From contig NC_016078.1 in the NCBI RefSeq assembly GCF_000230555.1, positions 3,681,001 to 3,745,000 on the forward strand: a stretch of DNA of 64,000 nucleotides, given 5' to 3'. Every line of letters begins with the position of its first letter. Positions within the stretch are counted from its first letter, which is position 1. Below, one piece after another: positions 23,881 through 32,707 of the stretch. The notes under the pieces were generated by a model that worked only from the letters and a program-made list of their open reading frames with translations, ran no database searches and was not told the origin of the DNA. The position numbers and the translations under genes were made by a program. The DNA comes from Pelagibacterium halotolerans B2 (GTDB taxonomy: Bacteria; Pseudomonadota; Alphaproteobacteria; Rhizobiales; Devosiaceae).

Positions 23881-24689
23881 CCGATTGGGGCCTTTGGGCC
23901 GAATTCCTCATCCGGGCGGCAGCCACCGGTTTCGTCGTCATTTTCATCGCCTGGTCTGCTGCCAGGCTTGGTCCAGCCATCGGCGGTGTGTTGGCTGGAT
24001 TGCCCATCGTTCTGGCACCGGGCTTTTTCTTTCTCGTGCGCGATCAGGACCCGCTCTTTGTTTCCGACATGGCCGCCGGAACGCTCTATTCGATGATCGC
24101 CACCCAGGGCTTTCTGTTCGCCTATCTCTGGTCGGCGCGCACAGCCGGCCCTCTGGGCGCAACCATTCTGGCCATAGCCGCCTGGTGCGTCCTCGCCATG
24201 CCGCTGTCGTTTGTGCCCCATCATCTCGTTCTGGGTGCTCTGATCTTCGTCGCCACAACTTTTTCCGCCCGGCTGGTTGGCAAAAATCTGGTTCTCCCGC
24301 TCGCCCCGGTTGCAACGCCAACGCGCTGGCCGGCTCTGATCGCCCGGGGCGTTGCCGCAGGCGTGTTGGTGGGCGTGGTCACCTTGCTCTCGCCCGTGTT
24401 CGGCCCTGCGCTGGCTGGTGCACTTTTGGGCTTTCCCATCGGCTTTTGCGTGATCCTGCTCTCGCTCAACCTCGATCATGGCCGCACCATTGCCGGTCGC
24501 ACCGCCTACGCCGGCCTCCTGGGTGTCGCGAGCCTGGCAACCTTCAGCGGCGTGCTCTCGGCTGCCCTTCTGGTATTGCCGCCATGGACTGCCTATCTCT
24601 CCGCGCTGGCAGCGTCGCTCGCGCTGACGGCTGTGATGGCGCAATTGACCCACCAGCTTGCGCCGGGTGCCCGGTTCCGCGCATTGTGA
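23877..24689 (+). CDS. Integral membrane protein of unknown function
   Basis: 270 residues with about eight hydrophobic segments, many Gly and Ala, and two repeated-looking halves: GPAIGGVLAGLPIVLAPGF near residue 30 and GPALAGALLGFPIGFCVIL near residue 180. This suggests an internal duplication. I do not recognise the family. Translational coupling to the amidase (ATGA overlap) suggests a transport or efflux role in the same pathway. Confidence 0.75.
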   Translation: MTDWGLWAEFLIRAAATGFVVIFIAWSAARLGPAIGGVLAGLPIVLAPGFFFLVRDQDPLFVSDMAAGTLYSMIATQGFLFAYLWSARTAGPLGATILAIAAWCVLAMPLSFVPHHLVLGALIFVATTFSARLVGKNLVLPLAPVATPTRWPALIARGVAAGVLVGVVTLLSPVFGPALAGALLGFPIGFCVILLSLNLDHGRTIAGRTAYAGLLGVASLATFSGVLSAALLVLPPWTAYLSALAASLALTAVMAQLTHQLAPGARFRAL

Positions 24690-24716
24690 GTTGGAGCTGC
24701 AGGTTCGCGGAGCGGG

Positions 24717-25649
24717 ATGCCGATGGTTGATTTCAAGGGACTGGAAACCTTCGTCTGGGTGGTTTCGCTGGGCAGCTTTCGTGGCGCGGCGCAAAAACTC
24801 AACACGACCCAACCCGCCATTTCCCATCGCATCGCCCAGCTCGAAGAAGAGATCGGCGCCAAGCTCCTGACGCGCGAAACCCGCAACATCACGCCAACAG
24901 CACCGGGCCGGCAATTGCTCGCCTATGCTGAAAAGATGATCGCCATGCGCGCCGAAATGCTGGCCGCCCTGCGCGATGCATCTGCCATTCGCGGCGTCAT
25001 CCGTCTCGGGGTCGCCGAAACCATCGTCCACACGTGGCTGCCTCACTTCATCAAGGAAGTGAGCCGTGCCTATCCCCATCTTTCGGTGGAAATCGAAGTC
25101 GATATCTCCCCCTCGTTGCGCAGCCGTCTTCTGGCCCAGGAGATCGACATCGCCTTCCTGCTCGGTCCGTTAAGCGCGCCGCTGCTGCGCAATCGGCTGC
25201 TGTGCGAATATCCTTTGGGTTTTATCGCCAGCCCTGCTCTCAACGTCCCCAATCCGGCCACGGTTTACGATCTTGCCGAGTTCCCGCTCATCACCTTCGC
25301 GCGCAAGACCCAGCCCTACGAACTGGTCAAGTCCCTGTTCAACCGCCCCGATCTTCCAGCCATCAAGCTGCACGCCAGCGCGTCGATGGCGACGGTCGTT
25401 CATCTGGCCCTTGAGGGGATCGGGGTCGCGGTCATTCCCTATGAGCTTGTCGAAGCCGAGCTCAACGCCGGCCGGCTCGAACTCATCAGGACCGACATCG
25501 CCATGCCGCAACTGACCTTTTGCGCAAGCTGGCTCGAATCCCCCGATACGCTGGCCACCGAACTGGTCGTCGATATCGCCACACGCGTCACCGCCAACCG
25601 CGCCGCTTTTACGCCTATGGCCACGCCGCAAACGACCCCGACATCCTGA
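24717..25649 (+). CDS. LysR-family transcriptional regulator
   Basis: 310 residues. N-terminal HTH: LETFVWVVSLGSFRGAAQKLNTTQPAISHRIAQLEEEIGAKLLTRETR (residues about 7-55), then the effector-binding domain. It ends the gene run begun by the ureidoglycolate lyase-like gene and may control it from within the operon. The start may be the ATG at 24717 or the one at 24723; the GGAG upstream is better spaced for the second. Its 3' end overlaps the convergent AraC gene by 35 bases. Confidence 0.9.
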   Translation: MPMVDFKGLETFVWVVSLGSFRGAAQKLNTTQPAISHRIAQLEEEIGAKLLTRETRNITPTAPGRQLLAYAEKMIAMRAEMLAALRDASAIRGVIRLGVAETIVHTWLPHFIKEVSRAYPHLSVEIEVDISPSLRSRLLAQEIDIAFLLGPLSAPLLRNRLLCEYPLGFIASPALNVPNPATVYDLAEFPLITFARKTQPYELVKSLFNRPDLPAIKLHASASMATVVHLALEGIGVAVIPYELVEAELNAGRLELIRTDIAMPQLTFCASWLESPDTLATELVVDIATRVTANRAAFTPMATPQTTPTS

Positions 25650-26508
25650 TCTGGCTGCGGGTGAATTCAATCCTGTACTGGCGCGGTGACTTTCCGGTCA
25701 GGCGTTTGAAAAAGCGCGAAAAATAGGCTGGATCGTCGAAGCCGAGAACCGTGGCGATCTCGGAAATATGCATGCCCGATGTTTCGATCATCTGGCGTGC
25801 TTCCGCCATCAGCCGGGCGTGGATGAGCGCCAGGGGTGCCTGGCCGGTTGCGCGCTGGACGGCGCTGTTGAGCCGATCGGTGGATACCCCCAGATAGCGT
25901 GCATAATCGGCAACCGACCAATGGCTGCGCATCTGCTGGTCGACAAGATGAAGAAAGTTGGAAACCACCGTACGTGGCGCCGGCTGAGCGTCATTGGGCA
26001 CAAGGTCGGAACTGCGCCACAAAAGGATCGAAACGATCGCCAATTGATGGCGTACCATCTCCTGGGAGCCGGCCGGCCCCTCGCGCAACTCGTCCTCTAT
26101 GATCCCGATCAGCGTCGCCAGACGATTGGCCACCTCGCGCGTCAGGCGGGTGCCCAATTGGGGGCGGGCGGAAATTCGCCGCAGATCGTCCCCGATATTG
26201 CCCGGCAGCGCGATCTGGCTCAGCGCCGCATCGCTTATCGCCAGCCACGCTCCCCGGGAACCGGCATAAAGGGTCAGCGTCGCAGGCTGCCCAGTGGGCA
26301 CCCAGACGAGCGACGGAGCCTGAAGCCCGGTAGCCTCGTCCCGATAGTGAATGCTTCCCGTACCGGAAATCAGGACGAAAACCCGATTGCGACGCCCATG
26401 CAGCGTCCACTGCGTCGTATCCAGGGTCGAGGCAATTGTCTGGCTTTCGACTTCCTGCGCCAGATCGAGCCGCACGCGCAACGGCAAATTTTGTACTGAG
26501 TCCGTCAT
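25615..26508 (-). CDS. AraC-family transcriptional regulator
   Basis: 297 residues from the ATG at 26508 (GGGAGG four bases upstream). The N-terminal half is a cupin-like sensing domain (HGRRNRVFVLISGTGSIHYRDEATGLQAPSLVWVPTGQ). The C-terminal 100 residues are the double HTH: WSVADYARYLGVSTDRLNSAVQRATGQAPLALIHARLMAEARQMI and ISEIATVLGFDDPAYFSRFFKRLTGKSPRQYR. It diverges from the liv operon, which it probably regulates in response to a small ligand. Confidence 0.93.
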   Translation of the reverse strand: MTDSVQNLPLRVRLDLAQEVESQTIASTLDTTQWTLHGRRNRVFVLISGTGSIHYRDEATGLQAPSLVWVPTGQPATLTLYAGSRGAWLAISDAALSQIALPGNIGDDLRRISARPQLGTRLTREVANRLATLIGIIEDELREGPAGSQEMVRHQLAIVSILLWRSSDLVPNDAQPAPRTVVSNFLHLVDQQMRSHWSVADYARYLGVSTDRLNSAVQRATGQAPLALIHARLMAEARQMIETSGMHISEIATVLGFDDPAYFSRFFKRLTGKSPRQYRIEFTRSQIRMSGSFAAWP

Positions 26509-26659
26509 CACGCCTCCCAATTCCGTCAAAAGTACAAATTTCTTCCCAAAAAGTCTATTCTGGTGATCATCGTTTTCGCGATAGCGTCAGGCCAGCGCCG
26601 GGGAAGGAATATGCCTTCCCGCCGGGACGCATGCCCAAAAGGGCGAGAGGAGGATTTCC
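26509..26659. promoter_or_regulatory. Divergent control region, AraC regulator / liv operon
   Basis: 151 bases separate the two diverging genes. The part next to livK includes a hairpin, GGGAAGG (26601-26607) / CCTTCCC (26614-26620), in the presumed leader. The part near the AraC start is A-rich. No obvious direct-repeat AraC site was identified. Confidence 0.4.
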
Positions 26660-27895
26660 ATGACATTGTTTTCCCGCAGGGTTGTCCTGCGTTCGATTGG
26701 CGTTGCCGCAACTCTTATGGCCAGCGTCAGTGCCTTTGCCGTATCCGCGCAGGAGCGCACTTCGGTCAGGATCGGCTATGCCGTTTCAAAGACCGGTGCC
26801 AATGCCGGCGGGGCTGGCATCACAACCATTCCCAACTACGACCTCTGGGTCCATGATGTGAACGCGGCGGGCGGGCTCGAAATGCCCGATGGCACTCGCC
26901 TGCCCATCGAAGTGATCGAATATGACGACCGCTCCTCGTCCGAGGAAGTGGTGCGTGCCGTCGAGCGTCTCGCCACTCAGGACGAAGTCGATTTCATGCT
27001 CGTGCCCTGGGGCACCGGCTTCAATCTCGCCGTTGCGCCGCTTTTTGATCGCTTCGGCTATCCCCAGCTCGCCGTTTCGGCGGTGACCGACCGTGCCCCG
27101 GAATTCGTGGAACGCTGGGATCGCAGCTTCTGGCTGCTCGGCGGCGGCGGAGACTACACGGATGCTTTGGCCGACATTCTCGTCCAGCAGCGCGACGCCG
27201 GTGTCATCAACAATGACGTCGCCGTCATTTCAGTGGCCGATGGGTTCGGCATCGATCTCATCACTGCCGCCCGCGAATCCTTTGCCGAAGCCGGGCTCAA
27301 TATGGTCTATGACGTGACCTATCCTGTCGGCACCACCGACTTCACGCCCATGATCAATGAATCTGCCGCCACGGGTGCAGACACATTCGTCGCCTTCTCC
27401 TATCCCCCCGACACCTTCGCGTTGACCCAGCAGGCCCAGGTCGCCCAGTTCAATCCCAAAGTGCTCTATCTTGGCGTCGGAACCGGCTTTCCCGCCTACG
27501 GCATCAACAATGGTCCCAATGCCGAGGGCATCATGAGCCTTGGCGGTATCGACATCACCAATGAAGCGGTGATGGATTATCGTCAGCGTCACGAGGAATT
27601 CGTTGGTCAGGCGCCCGACTGGTGGGGCAGCGTCATCACCTATGCCAGCCTGCAGATGCTCCAGGAAGCCATCAAGCGTCACGGTCTTGACCGCGATGCG
27701 GTGTCCGAAGAGCTTTCGACCGGAACCTTTGAAACGGTGCTGGGGGAGACCACGCTCGAAAACAACCAGTTGCGGACCCTCTGGTTCGGTGGCCAGTGGC
27801 AGGACGGCAATTTCGTCGCCGTCGCCCCTTCCGACCGTGAAGGCGCGGTAGAGCCCATCCTGCCCAAGCAACCCTGGTTGCCGACCAACAACTAG
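26660..27895 (+). CDS. ABC transporter substrate-binding protein, branched-chain amino acid (LivK) type
   Basis: 411 residues with a signal peptide (MTLFSRRVVLRSIGVAATLMASVSAFAVSAQ). The mature sequence has the Peripla_BP_6 pattern: VRIGYAVSKTGANAGGAGITTIPNYDLWVHDVNAAGGLEM, then VEVIEYDDRSSSEEVVRAVERLATQDEVDFMLVPWGTG. Ligands of this family range from branched amino acids to aromatic acids, amides and urea. The downstream aldehyde dehydrogenase and SDR hint at an aromatic ligand. A strong Shine-Dalgarno (GAGGAGG) precedes the start, in keeping with high expression. Confidence 0.92.
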   Translation: MTLFSRRVVLRSIGVAATLMASVSAFAVSAQERTSVRIGYAVSKTGANAGGAGITTIPNYDLWVHDVNAAGGLEMPDGTRLPIEVIEYDDRSSSEEVVRAVERLATQDEVDFMLVPWGTGFNLAVAPLFDRFGYPQLAVSAVTDRAPEFVERWDRSFWLLGGGGDYTDALADILVQQRDAGVINNDVAVISVADGFGIDLITAARESFAEAGLNMVYDVTYPVGTTDFTPMINESAATGADTFVAFSYPPDTFALTQQAQVAQFNPKVLYLGVGTGFPAYGINNGPNAEGIMSLGGIDITNEAVMDYRQRHEEFVGQAPDWWGSVITYASLQMLQEAIKRHGLDRDAVSEELSTGTFETVLGETTLENNQLRTLWFGGQWQDGNFVAVAPSDREGAVEPILPKQPWLPTNN

Positions 27896-27912
27896 GCCGA
27901 TCTTTCAACCCG

Positions 27913-27937
27913 GCAACCGGGCCGATGGCCCGGTTGC
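27913..27937 (+). terminator. Strong hairpin between livK and livH
   Basis: Perfect 11-bp stem GCAACCGGGCC / GGCCCGGTTGC with a GAT loop, starting 17 bases after the livK stop. There is no T-run, so it is more likely a 3'-end stabiliser or partial terminator that raises the amount of binding-protein mRNA relative to the membrane genes. Confidence 0.65.
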
Positions 27938-27973
27938 GTCCCGGCCCCCGCGCTTGGGAACAGGTGATTTTTA

Positions 27974-28846
27974 ATGCTGACAACGCTCATAGCCGGACTT
28001 GTGCTCGGCGGCACCTATGCACTGGTCGCCATGGGGCTGACCCTGCAATATGGCATTTCGCGCATCATGAATCTCGCTTATGGCGAGACGATCATCTTTG
28101 CCGCGTTCGCCGCCTTTTTTCTGTTTTCAAACTTCGCCATCAACCCCATCCTCGGGCTCGTCATCGTTTTGCCCGCCGCGTTCGCCTTCGGGTATGTGAT
28201 CTACGGCGTCATGATGCAGCCGCTGGTCAAACGATCGGCCAAAAGCGGCACGCTTGAAGTGGATTCGATCCTGGCGACCTTCGGACTGCTGTTTGTGATC
28301 CAGGGCGTGATGCTCGTTGTCTTCGGGTCGAATTACACGAGCTACAACTATCTCAATTTCGGCGTGAATGTGCTGGGCGCCAATATCGCCGCCAACCGCC
28401 TTCTGGCGTTTGCCATCGCGGTGGCGATCGGGGGAAGTTTGTTTCTTCTTCTCACTCGCACCCGCTGGGGCACGACCATCCGCGCTATCGCCGTTGCACC
28501 CAATTCCGCGCCGCTGGTGGGCATCGATGTCAACCGTACGGCACGCTTTGCCTTTGCATTGGGCACCATGCTCGCTGCATCCGGTGGCGTCATGATTTCC
28601 ATGTATCAGACCTTCACGGCCTCAATGGGCGTGGTCTTCACAATGAAGGCGCTGGTTATCGTCATAATGGGTGGTCTGGGCAATCTGATGGGCGCCCTGG
28701 TCGCCGGCCTTTTGCTGGGCATCGTTGAAACGCTTGTTGCAACCTATGTCGATCCGGGTCTGACCCTTGCCTCGACCTACCTCATCTTCCTTGCCGTGCT
28801 GCTCTGGAAGCCCTCGGGTCTGTTCGGAAAGGCGGCAGGACGATGA
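27974..28846 (+). CDS. Branched-chain amino acid-type ABC permease (LivH type)
   Basis: 290 residues with about eight spans: LIAGLVLGGTYALVAMGLTLQYGISRIMNLAYGE (the LivH opening), the EAA-like loop LTRTRWGTTIRAIAVAPNSAPLVGIDVNRTARFAFALGTMLAASGGVM, and VIMGGLGNLMGALVAGLLLGIVE. It overlaps the next gene by 4 bases. One of two inner-membrane subunits of the importer. Confidence 0.93.
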   Translation: MLTTLIAGLVLGGTYALVAMGLTLQYGISRIMNLAYGETIIFAAFAAFFLFSNFAINPILGLVIVLPAAFAFGYVIYGVMMQPLVKRSAKSGTLEVDSILATFGLLFVIQGVMLVVFGSNYTSYNYLNFGVNVLGANIAANRLLAFAIAVAIGGSLFLLLTRTRWGTTIRAIAVAPNSAPLVGIDVNRTARFAFALGTMLAASGGVMISMYQTFTASMGVVFTMKALVIVIMGGLGNLMGALVAGLLLGIVETLVATYVDPGLTLASTYLIFLAVLLWKPSGLFGKAAGR

Positions 28847-29799
28847 AAATAATCCTTGCTCTTGTCCTCGTCGTCATGGCTCTGGCAGCCCTTGCCTGGT
28901 TGCCAACCCAATTTGGCGCCTATGGCGTGGGCCTGTTGCTCGGGATGACGGGCTATGTGGTCCTCGCAAGTGCCTGGGCCCTGTTTTCCGGCCCCACGCG
29001 CTATGTGTCCCTGGCCACCGTCGCGTTCTTTGGCATCGGTGCCTATACGGTCGCCGTACTGAGCGAAACCTTGCCTTACCCGGCTGTCTTGCTCGTCGCC
29101 GCGCTGATCGGACTCGCGGTCGCCCTGGTCGTTGGCTTGGCCACCTTGCGCCTGGCGGGCGTCTATTTCGTGATCTTCACCTTTGGTCTGGCCGAATTGA
29201 TCCGCCAACTCGTCACCTGGTATGAAGTCAATGTGACGGGCACGCTGGGTCGCTACATCTTCCTGCCCATTAGTTCCGAACAGATCTATTGGCAGCTTTT
29301 GGGACTTGCCGCCATTACCATCGGCATCGGCTGGTGGATTTCGCGCTCCCGTATCGGTCTGGCCCTCAAAGTCATAGGCGACGATGAAACGGTGGCCGCC
29401 CATACCGGCATCAACATCGCCGGGGTCAAGCTTGCCCTCTTCGCCGTCAGCGCCACAATCATCACGCTGGTTGGTGCCATTCAGGCTCCGCGCTGGACCT
29501 ATGTGGAACCCTCAATCGTCTTTAATCCCACAATATCGTTCCTGACCCTGATCATGGCTTTGCTCGGCGGCGCCAACCGGCTCTGGGGCCCCATGCTTGG
29601 TGCCATCCCGTTGTTCCTGCTGTTTGAATGGCTGAGCGCCAATTTCCCCAGCCACTATTCGATCATTCTGGGTCTGATGTTCATCGCCATCGTCTTTGTC
29701 GTCCCTCGCGGCGTGCTGGCGCTGCTTGAAGATTTATGGAAACGCGCCCGTCCTGCGCGCAAGCCGGACGATGCGGCGGAAAGGGAGGCGGTCCAATGA
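28843..29799 (+). CDS. Branched-chain amino acid-type ABC permease (LivM type)
   Basis: 318 residues. The hydrophobic LivM pattern is clear, with the cytoplasmic loop WWISRSRIGLALKVIGDDETVAAHTGINIAGVKLALFAVSATIITLVGAIQAPRWTYVEPSIVF and MALLGGANRLWGPMLGAI. It pairs with the LivH-type subunit. It overlaps both neighbours by ATGA junctions, so the whole membrane and ATPase set is translationally coupled. Confidence 0.92.
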   Translation: MKIILALVLVVMALAALAWLPTQFGAYGVGLLLGMTGYVVLASAWALFSGPTRYVSLATVAFFGIGAYTVAVLSETLPYPAVLLVAALIGLAVALVVGLATLRLAGVYFVIFTFGLAELIRQLVTWYEVNVTGTLGRYIFLPISSEQIYWQLLGLAAITIGIGWWISRSRIGLALKVIGDDETVAAHTGINIAGVKLALFAVSATIITLVGAIQAPRWTYVEPSIVFNPTISFLTLIMALLGGANRLWGPMLGAIPLFLLFEWLSANFPSHYSIILGLMFIAIVFVVPRGVLALLEDLWKRARPARKPDDAAEREAVQ

Positions 29800-30524
29800 C
29801 GCAGCTCGTTGAGATAACCGGTCTCAAAAAGCAGTTCGGTGGGCTGACCGCCGTCAATGAGGTGAGCTTTTCGGTCACCGAAGGCGAGATCGTCGCGCTG
29901 CTCGGGCCCAATGGCTCGGGCAAGACGACGGTGCTCAACATGATCTCGGGCGCGCTGTCCCCCACATCGGGAACCATCGCGCTGGGCGGCGATACAATCT
30001 CCGGGCTATCCCCACATCGCATTGCGCATAAGGGGGTTGCCCGCACCTTCCAACTCGTCAAGATACTGCCCTCTCTGACCGTGGCCGAAAACGTCATCGC
30101 CGCTTTGGCCTTCAAGCCCTATCCGCTTTGGGGAAGCGCGGCGCATGACAGAGCCGAGGAGCTACTGGTCCAGTCTGGCCTGGGAGGACGTGGCGGCGAA
30201 TACGCGAGCGATCTGACCTATATCGACCAAAAGCGCATGGAATTGGCCCGCGCCCTTGCCGCCGAGCCGCGCCTGCTGTTGCTCGACGAATGGCTTTCGG
30301 GGCTCAATCCGACCGAACTTCGTGTCGGCATCGATCTTATCGTCTCGCTGCGCGAACGCGGCATGACCATATTGCTCGTCGAACACATCATGGAGGCGGT
30401 GCGCGCTCTTTGCAGTCGTGCCGTCGTCATGAATGTCGGGAAAAAGATCGCCGATGGCCCAACCGCGGACGTCCTCGCCGATCAGGCTGTGATCTCGGCC
30501 TACCTGGGAGACGCTCATGCTTGA
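29796..30524 (+). CDS. ABC transporter ATPase (LivG type)
   Basis: 242 residues from MTQLVEITGLKKQFGG at 29796. Walker A is GPNGSGKTT and Walker B is LLLLDEW. The signature loop reads LTYIDQKRMELARALA, degenerate compared with LSGGQ but usual for LivG proteins. The residue after the catalytic DE is Trp rather than Pro (DEWLSGLNPTE), as happens in some LivG relatives. The switch His is in LLVEHIMEAV. It powers the importer together with the LivF-type ATPase. Confidence 0.93.
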   Translation: MTQLVEITGLKKQFGGLTAVNEVSFSVTEGEIVALLGPNGSGKTTVLNMISGALSPTSGTIALGGDTISGLSPHRIAHKGVARTFQLVKILPSLTVAENVIAALAFKPYPLWGSAAHDRAEELLVQSGLGGRGGEYASDLTYIDQKRMELARALAAEPRLLLLDEWLSGLNPTELRVGIDLIVSLRERGMTILLVEHIMEAVRALCSRAVVMNVGKKIADGPTADVLADQAVISAYLGDAHA

Positions 30525-31233
30525 GATCAGAAACCTATCCTTGCGCTATGGCCGCCATCTGGCGCTCGACGACATCTCTGTTTCGATCGCGCAAGGTGAA
30601 ACCGTCGTAATTCTTGGTGCCAATGGTGCGGGCAAGTCGTCTCTCCTCAAGGCCGTCGCCGGGCTGGTCAAGCCCGAGGGAAAATCGGTCATCGCGCTTG
30701 AGGGCAATTCGATCCTCGGCACGCCGCCACACCGCATCCCCGAAGCCGGCATTGCGCTGGTGCCTGAGGGCAGGGGCGTGTTCGGTGATCTCACGGTCGA
30801 GGAAAACCTCACCCTGGGCGCCAATCCCAAACGAGCCCGGGCCACAGAAGTCGAGCGCCACGCCTTGATCTTCGAGCTTTTCCCCCGACTCGCGGAACGC
30901 AGAAACCAGATGGTTCGGACCATGTCGGGTGGAGAACAGCAGATGGTCGCCATCGGCCGGGCTCTGATGAGCAATCCGAAATACCTGATGCTCGACGAAC
31001 CCAGCCTCGGGCTTGCGCCTATCGTTGTGACCGAGCTGTTTTCCGCCCTGCGCAAGGTGCAGCAGACCGGCGTCGGCCTGTTGCTGGTTGAACAGAACGT
31101 ATCGATTTCGCTTTCGATTTCCGACCGTGGCTATCTTATGGAAGCCGGCCGGATCGTGGGCGAAAACACCGCAGAGGCGCTCAAGACCGACGCTGCGGTG
31201 CAAAAGGCATTCCTTGGCGGCACAGCCGCCTGA
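30517..31233 (+). CDS. ABC transporter ATPase (LivF type)
   Basis: 238 residues. Walker A GANGAGKSS, Q-loop region VPEGRGVFGDLTVEENLTLGA (typical of LivF), canonical signature MSGGEQQMVAIGRALM and Walker B YLMLDEPSLGLAP, with the switch region LLVEQNVSISLSI. Its start overlaps the LivG stop by 8 bases. It completes a five-component importer with the genes from 26660. Confidence 0.94.
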   Translation: MLEIRNLSLRYGRHLALDDISVSIAQGETVVILGANGAGKSSLLKAVAGLVKPEGKSVIALEGNSILGTPPHRIPEAGIALVPEGRGVFGDLTVEENLTLGANPKRARATEVERHALIFELFPRLAERRNQMVRTMSGGEQQMVAIGRALMSNPKYLMLDEPSLGLAPIVVTELFSALRKVQQTGVGLLLVEQNVSISLSISDRGYLMEAGRIVGENTAEALKTDAAVQKAFLGGTAA

Positions 31234-31252
31234 TTGAATAAGGAGAAGAACC

Positions 31253-32704
31253 ATGGAACAGCTCGGCCTGCTCATTGGCAATGAAGATCACGAGGCAACC
31301 GGAGGCGCTGTGTTTGATCGCCTCAACCCCATTTCGGGCGAGGTGGCGACCCGCGCTGCGGCCGCCACCGTCGAAGACGCCCGCAGGGCTGCCGACGCTG
31401 CCGCTGCGGCGTTTCCCGAATGGTCCAAGACCCTGCCCAAGGAGCGGCGCAAGATCCTCTTGAAGGCCGCAGATCTGCTTGAGGAAAAAGGCCCCAAATT
31501 CGTTGAAGCCATGGGTGCCGAAATCGGCGCGACGGCCGGCTGGGCCATGTTCAACGTCATGCTCGCCGCCGACATGCTGCGCGAGGCCGCCAGCCTTGTG
31601 ACCCAGATCAAGGGTGAGATCGTGCCCTCGAACCGTCCAGGCAGCCTTGCCATGGCAGTGCGCCAGCCCGCAGGCGTTGTACTTGCCATGGCGCCCTGGA
31701 ACGCACCGGTCATTCTCGGTGTGCGCTCGCTGGCCACCCCCCTGGCCTGCGGCAACACGGTAGTGATGAAGACCTCCGAGCTCTGCCCGCGCACCCACCG
31801 CCTGATTGTGGAAACGCTGCTTGAAGCCGGCCTTCCCAAGGGCGCTCTCAATGCCGTCTCCAACGCACCTGATGACGCCGCCGAAATCGTTGAAGCCCTG
31901 ATTGCCCATCCGGCGGTGCGCCGCGTCAATTTCACAGGGTCGACCCGCGTTGGCCGCATCATCGGGGAAACGGCGGGACGTCATCTTAAGCCCGCCCTGC
32001 TCGAATTGGGCGGCAAGGCGCCGTTCATCGTTCTCGACGATGCCGATCTCGATGAAGCCGTCGCCGCGGCCGCCTTCGGCGCCTATATGAACCAGGGCCA
32101 GATCTGCATGTCCACCGAACGCCTCGTGGTCATGGACGGCGTCGCCGATGCCTTCGTCGCCAAGCTGGCCGAAAAGGCCCGCACACTCGTCGCCGGCGAT
32201 CCGCGCAAGGGCGATACCCCCCTCGGATCGGTTGTCGATGCCAGCGCCGCCCAGCGCCTCGAGCAACTCATCAAGGACGCGACGGGCAAGGGTGCGGTTC
32301 TGGCTGCAGGCGGACGCATCGAAGGCACCATCATGGACGCGACCCTGCTCGACAAGGTCTCGCCCTCGATGCGCATTTACAGCGAGGAGTCGTTCGGCCC
32401 GGTCGTCACTGTGGTTCGTGTCGGCAGCATCGATGAAGCCGTTCGTGTGGCCAACGACACCGAATACGGGCTCTCCTCGGCCGTGTTCGGCAAGGACACC
32501 AACCGCGCCCTCGCCGTGGCCCGCCGTATCGAAAGCGGCATTTGCCACGTCAACGGACCCACCGTCCACGACGAAGCCCAGATGCCCTTTGGCGGCGTCA
32601 AGGCATCAGGTTATGGACGGTTTGGCGGAAATTGGGGCATTGCCGAATTTACCGAATTGCGCTGGGTGACCGTCCAGGACGGCCACATCCACTATCCCAT
32701 CTGA
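31253..32704 (+). CDS. NAD(P)-dependent aldehyde dehydrogenase, aromatic aldehyde type
   Basis: 483 residues, full-length ALDH. The catalytic Cys lies in YMNQGQICMSTERLVV, and the general base Glu in LLELGGKAPFIVLDDADLDEAV. The cofactor motif is NFTGSTRVGRIIGETAGR. QGQICMSTER is the pattern found in salicylaldehyde, benzaldehyde and vanillin dehydrogenases, rather than C-less or semialdehyde types, so an aromatic aldehyde is the best guess. It lies 19 bases after livF with an AAGGAGAA Shine-Dalgarno, so it belongs to the importer operon. Confidence 0.92.
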   Translation: MEQLGLLIGNEDHEATGGAVFDRLNPISGEVATRAAAATVEDARRAADAAAAAFPEWSKTLPKERRKILLKAADLLEEKGPKFVEAMGAEIGATAGWAMFNVMLAADMLREAASLVTQIKGEIVPSNRPGSLAMAVRQPAGVVLAMAPWNAPVILGVRSLATPLACGNTVVMKTSELCPRTHRLIVETLLEAGLPKGALNAVSNAPDDAAEIVEALIAHPAVRRVNFTGSTRVGRIIGETAGRHLKPALLELGGKAPFIVLDDADLDEAVAAAAFGAYMNQGQICMSTERLVVMDGVADAFVAKLAEKARTLVAGDPRKGDTPLGSVVDASAAQRLEQLIKDATGKGAVLAAGGRIEGTIMDATLLDKVSPSMRIYSEESFGPVVTVVRVGSIDEAVRVANDTEYGLSSAVFGKDTNRALAVARRIESGICHVNGPTVHDEAQMPFGGVKASGYGRFGGNWGIAEFTELRWVTVQDGHIHYPI

Positions 32705-32707
32705 CCC

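Noticed and set aside
31181..32569. 462-residue frame opposite the aldehyde dehydrogenase
   Set aside because: Antisense shadow; the dehydrogenase has all active-site motifs.
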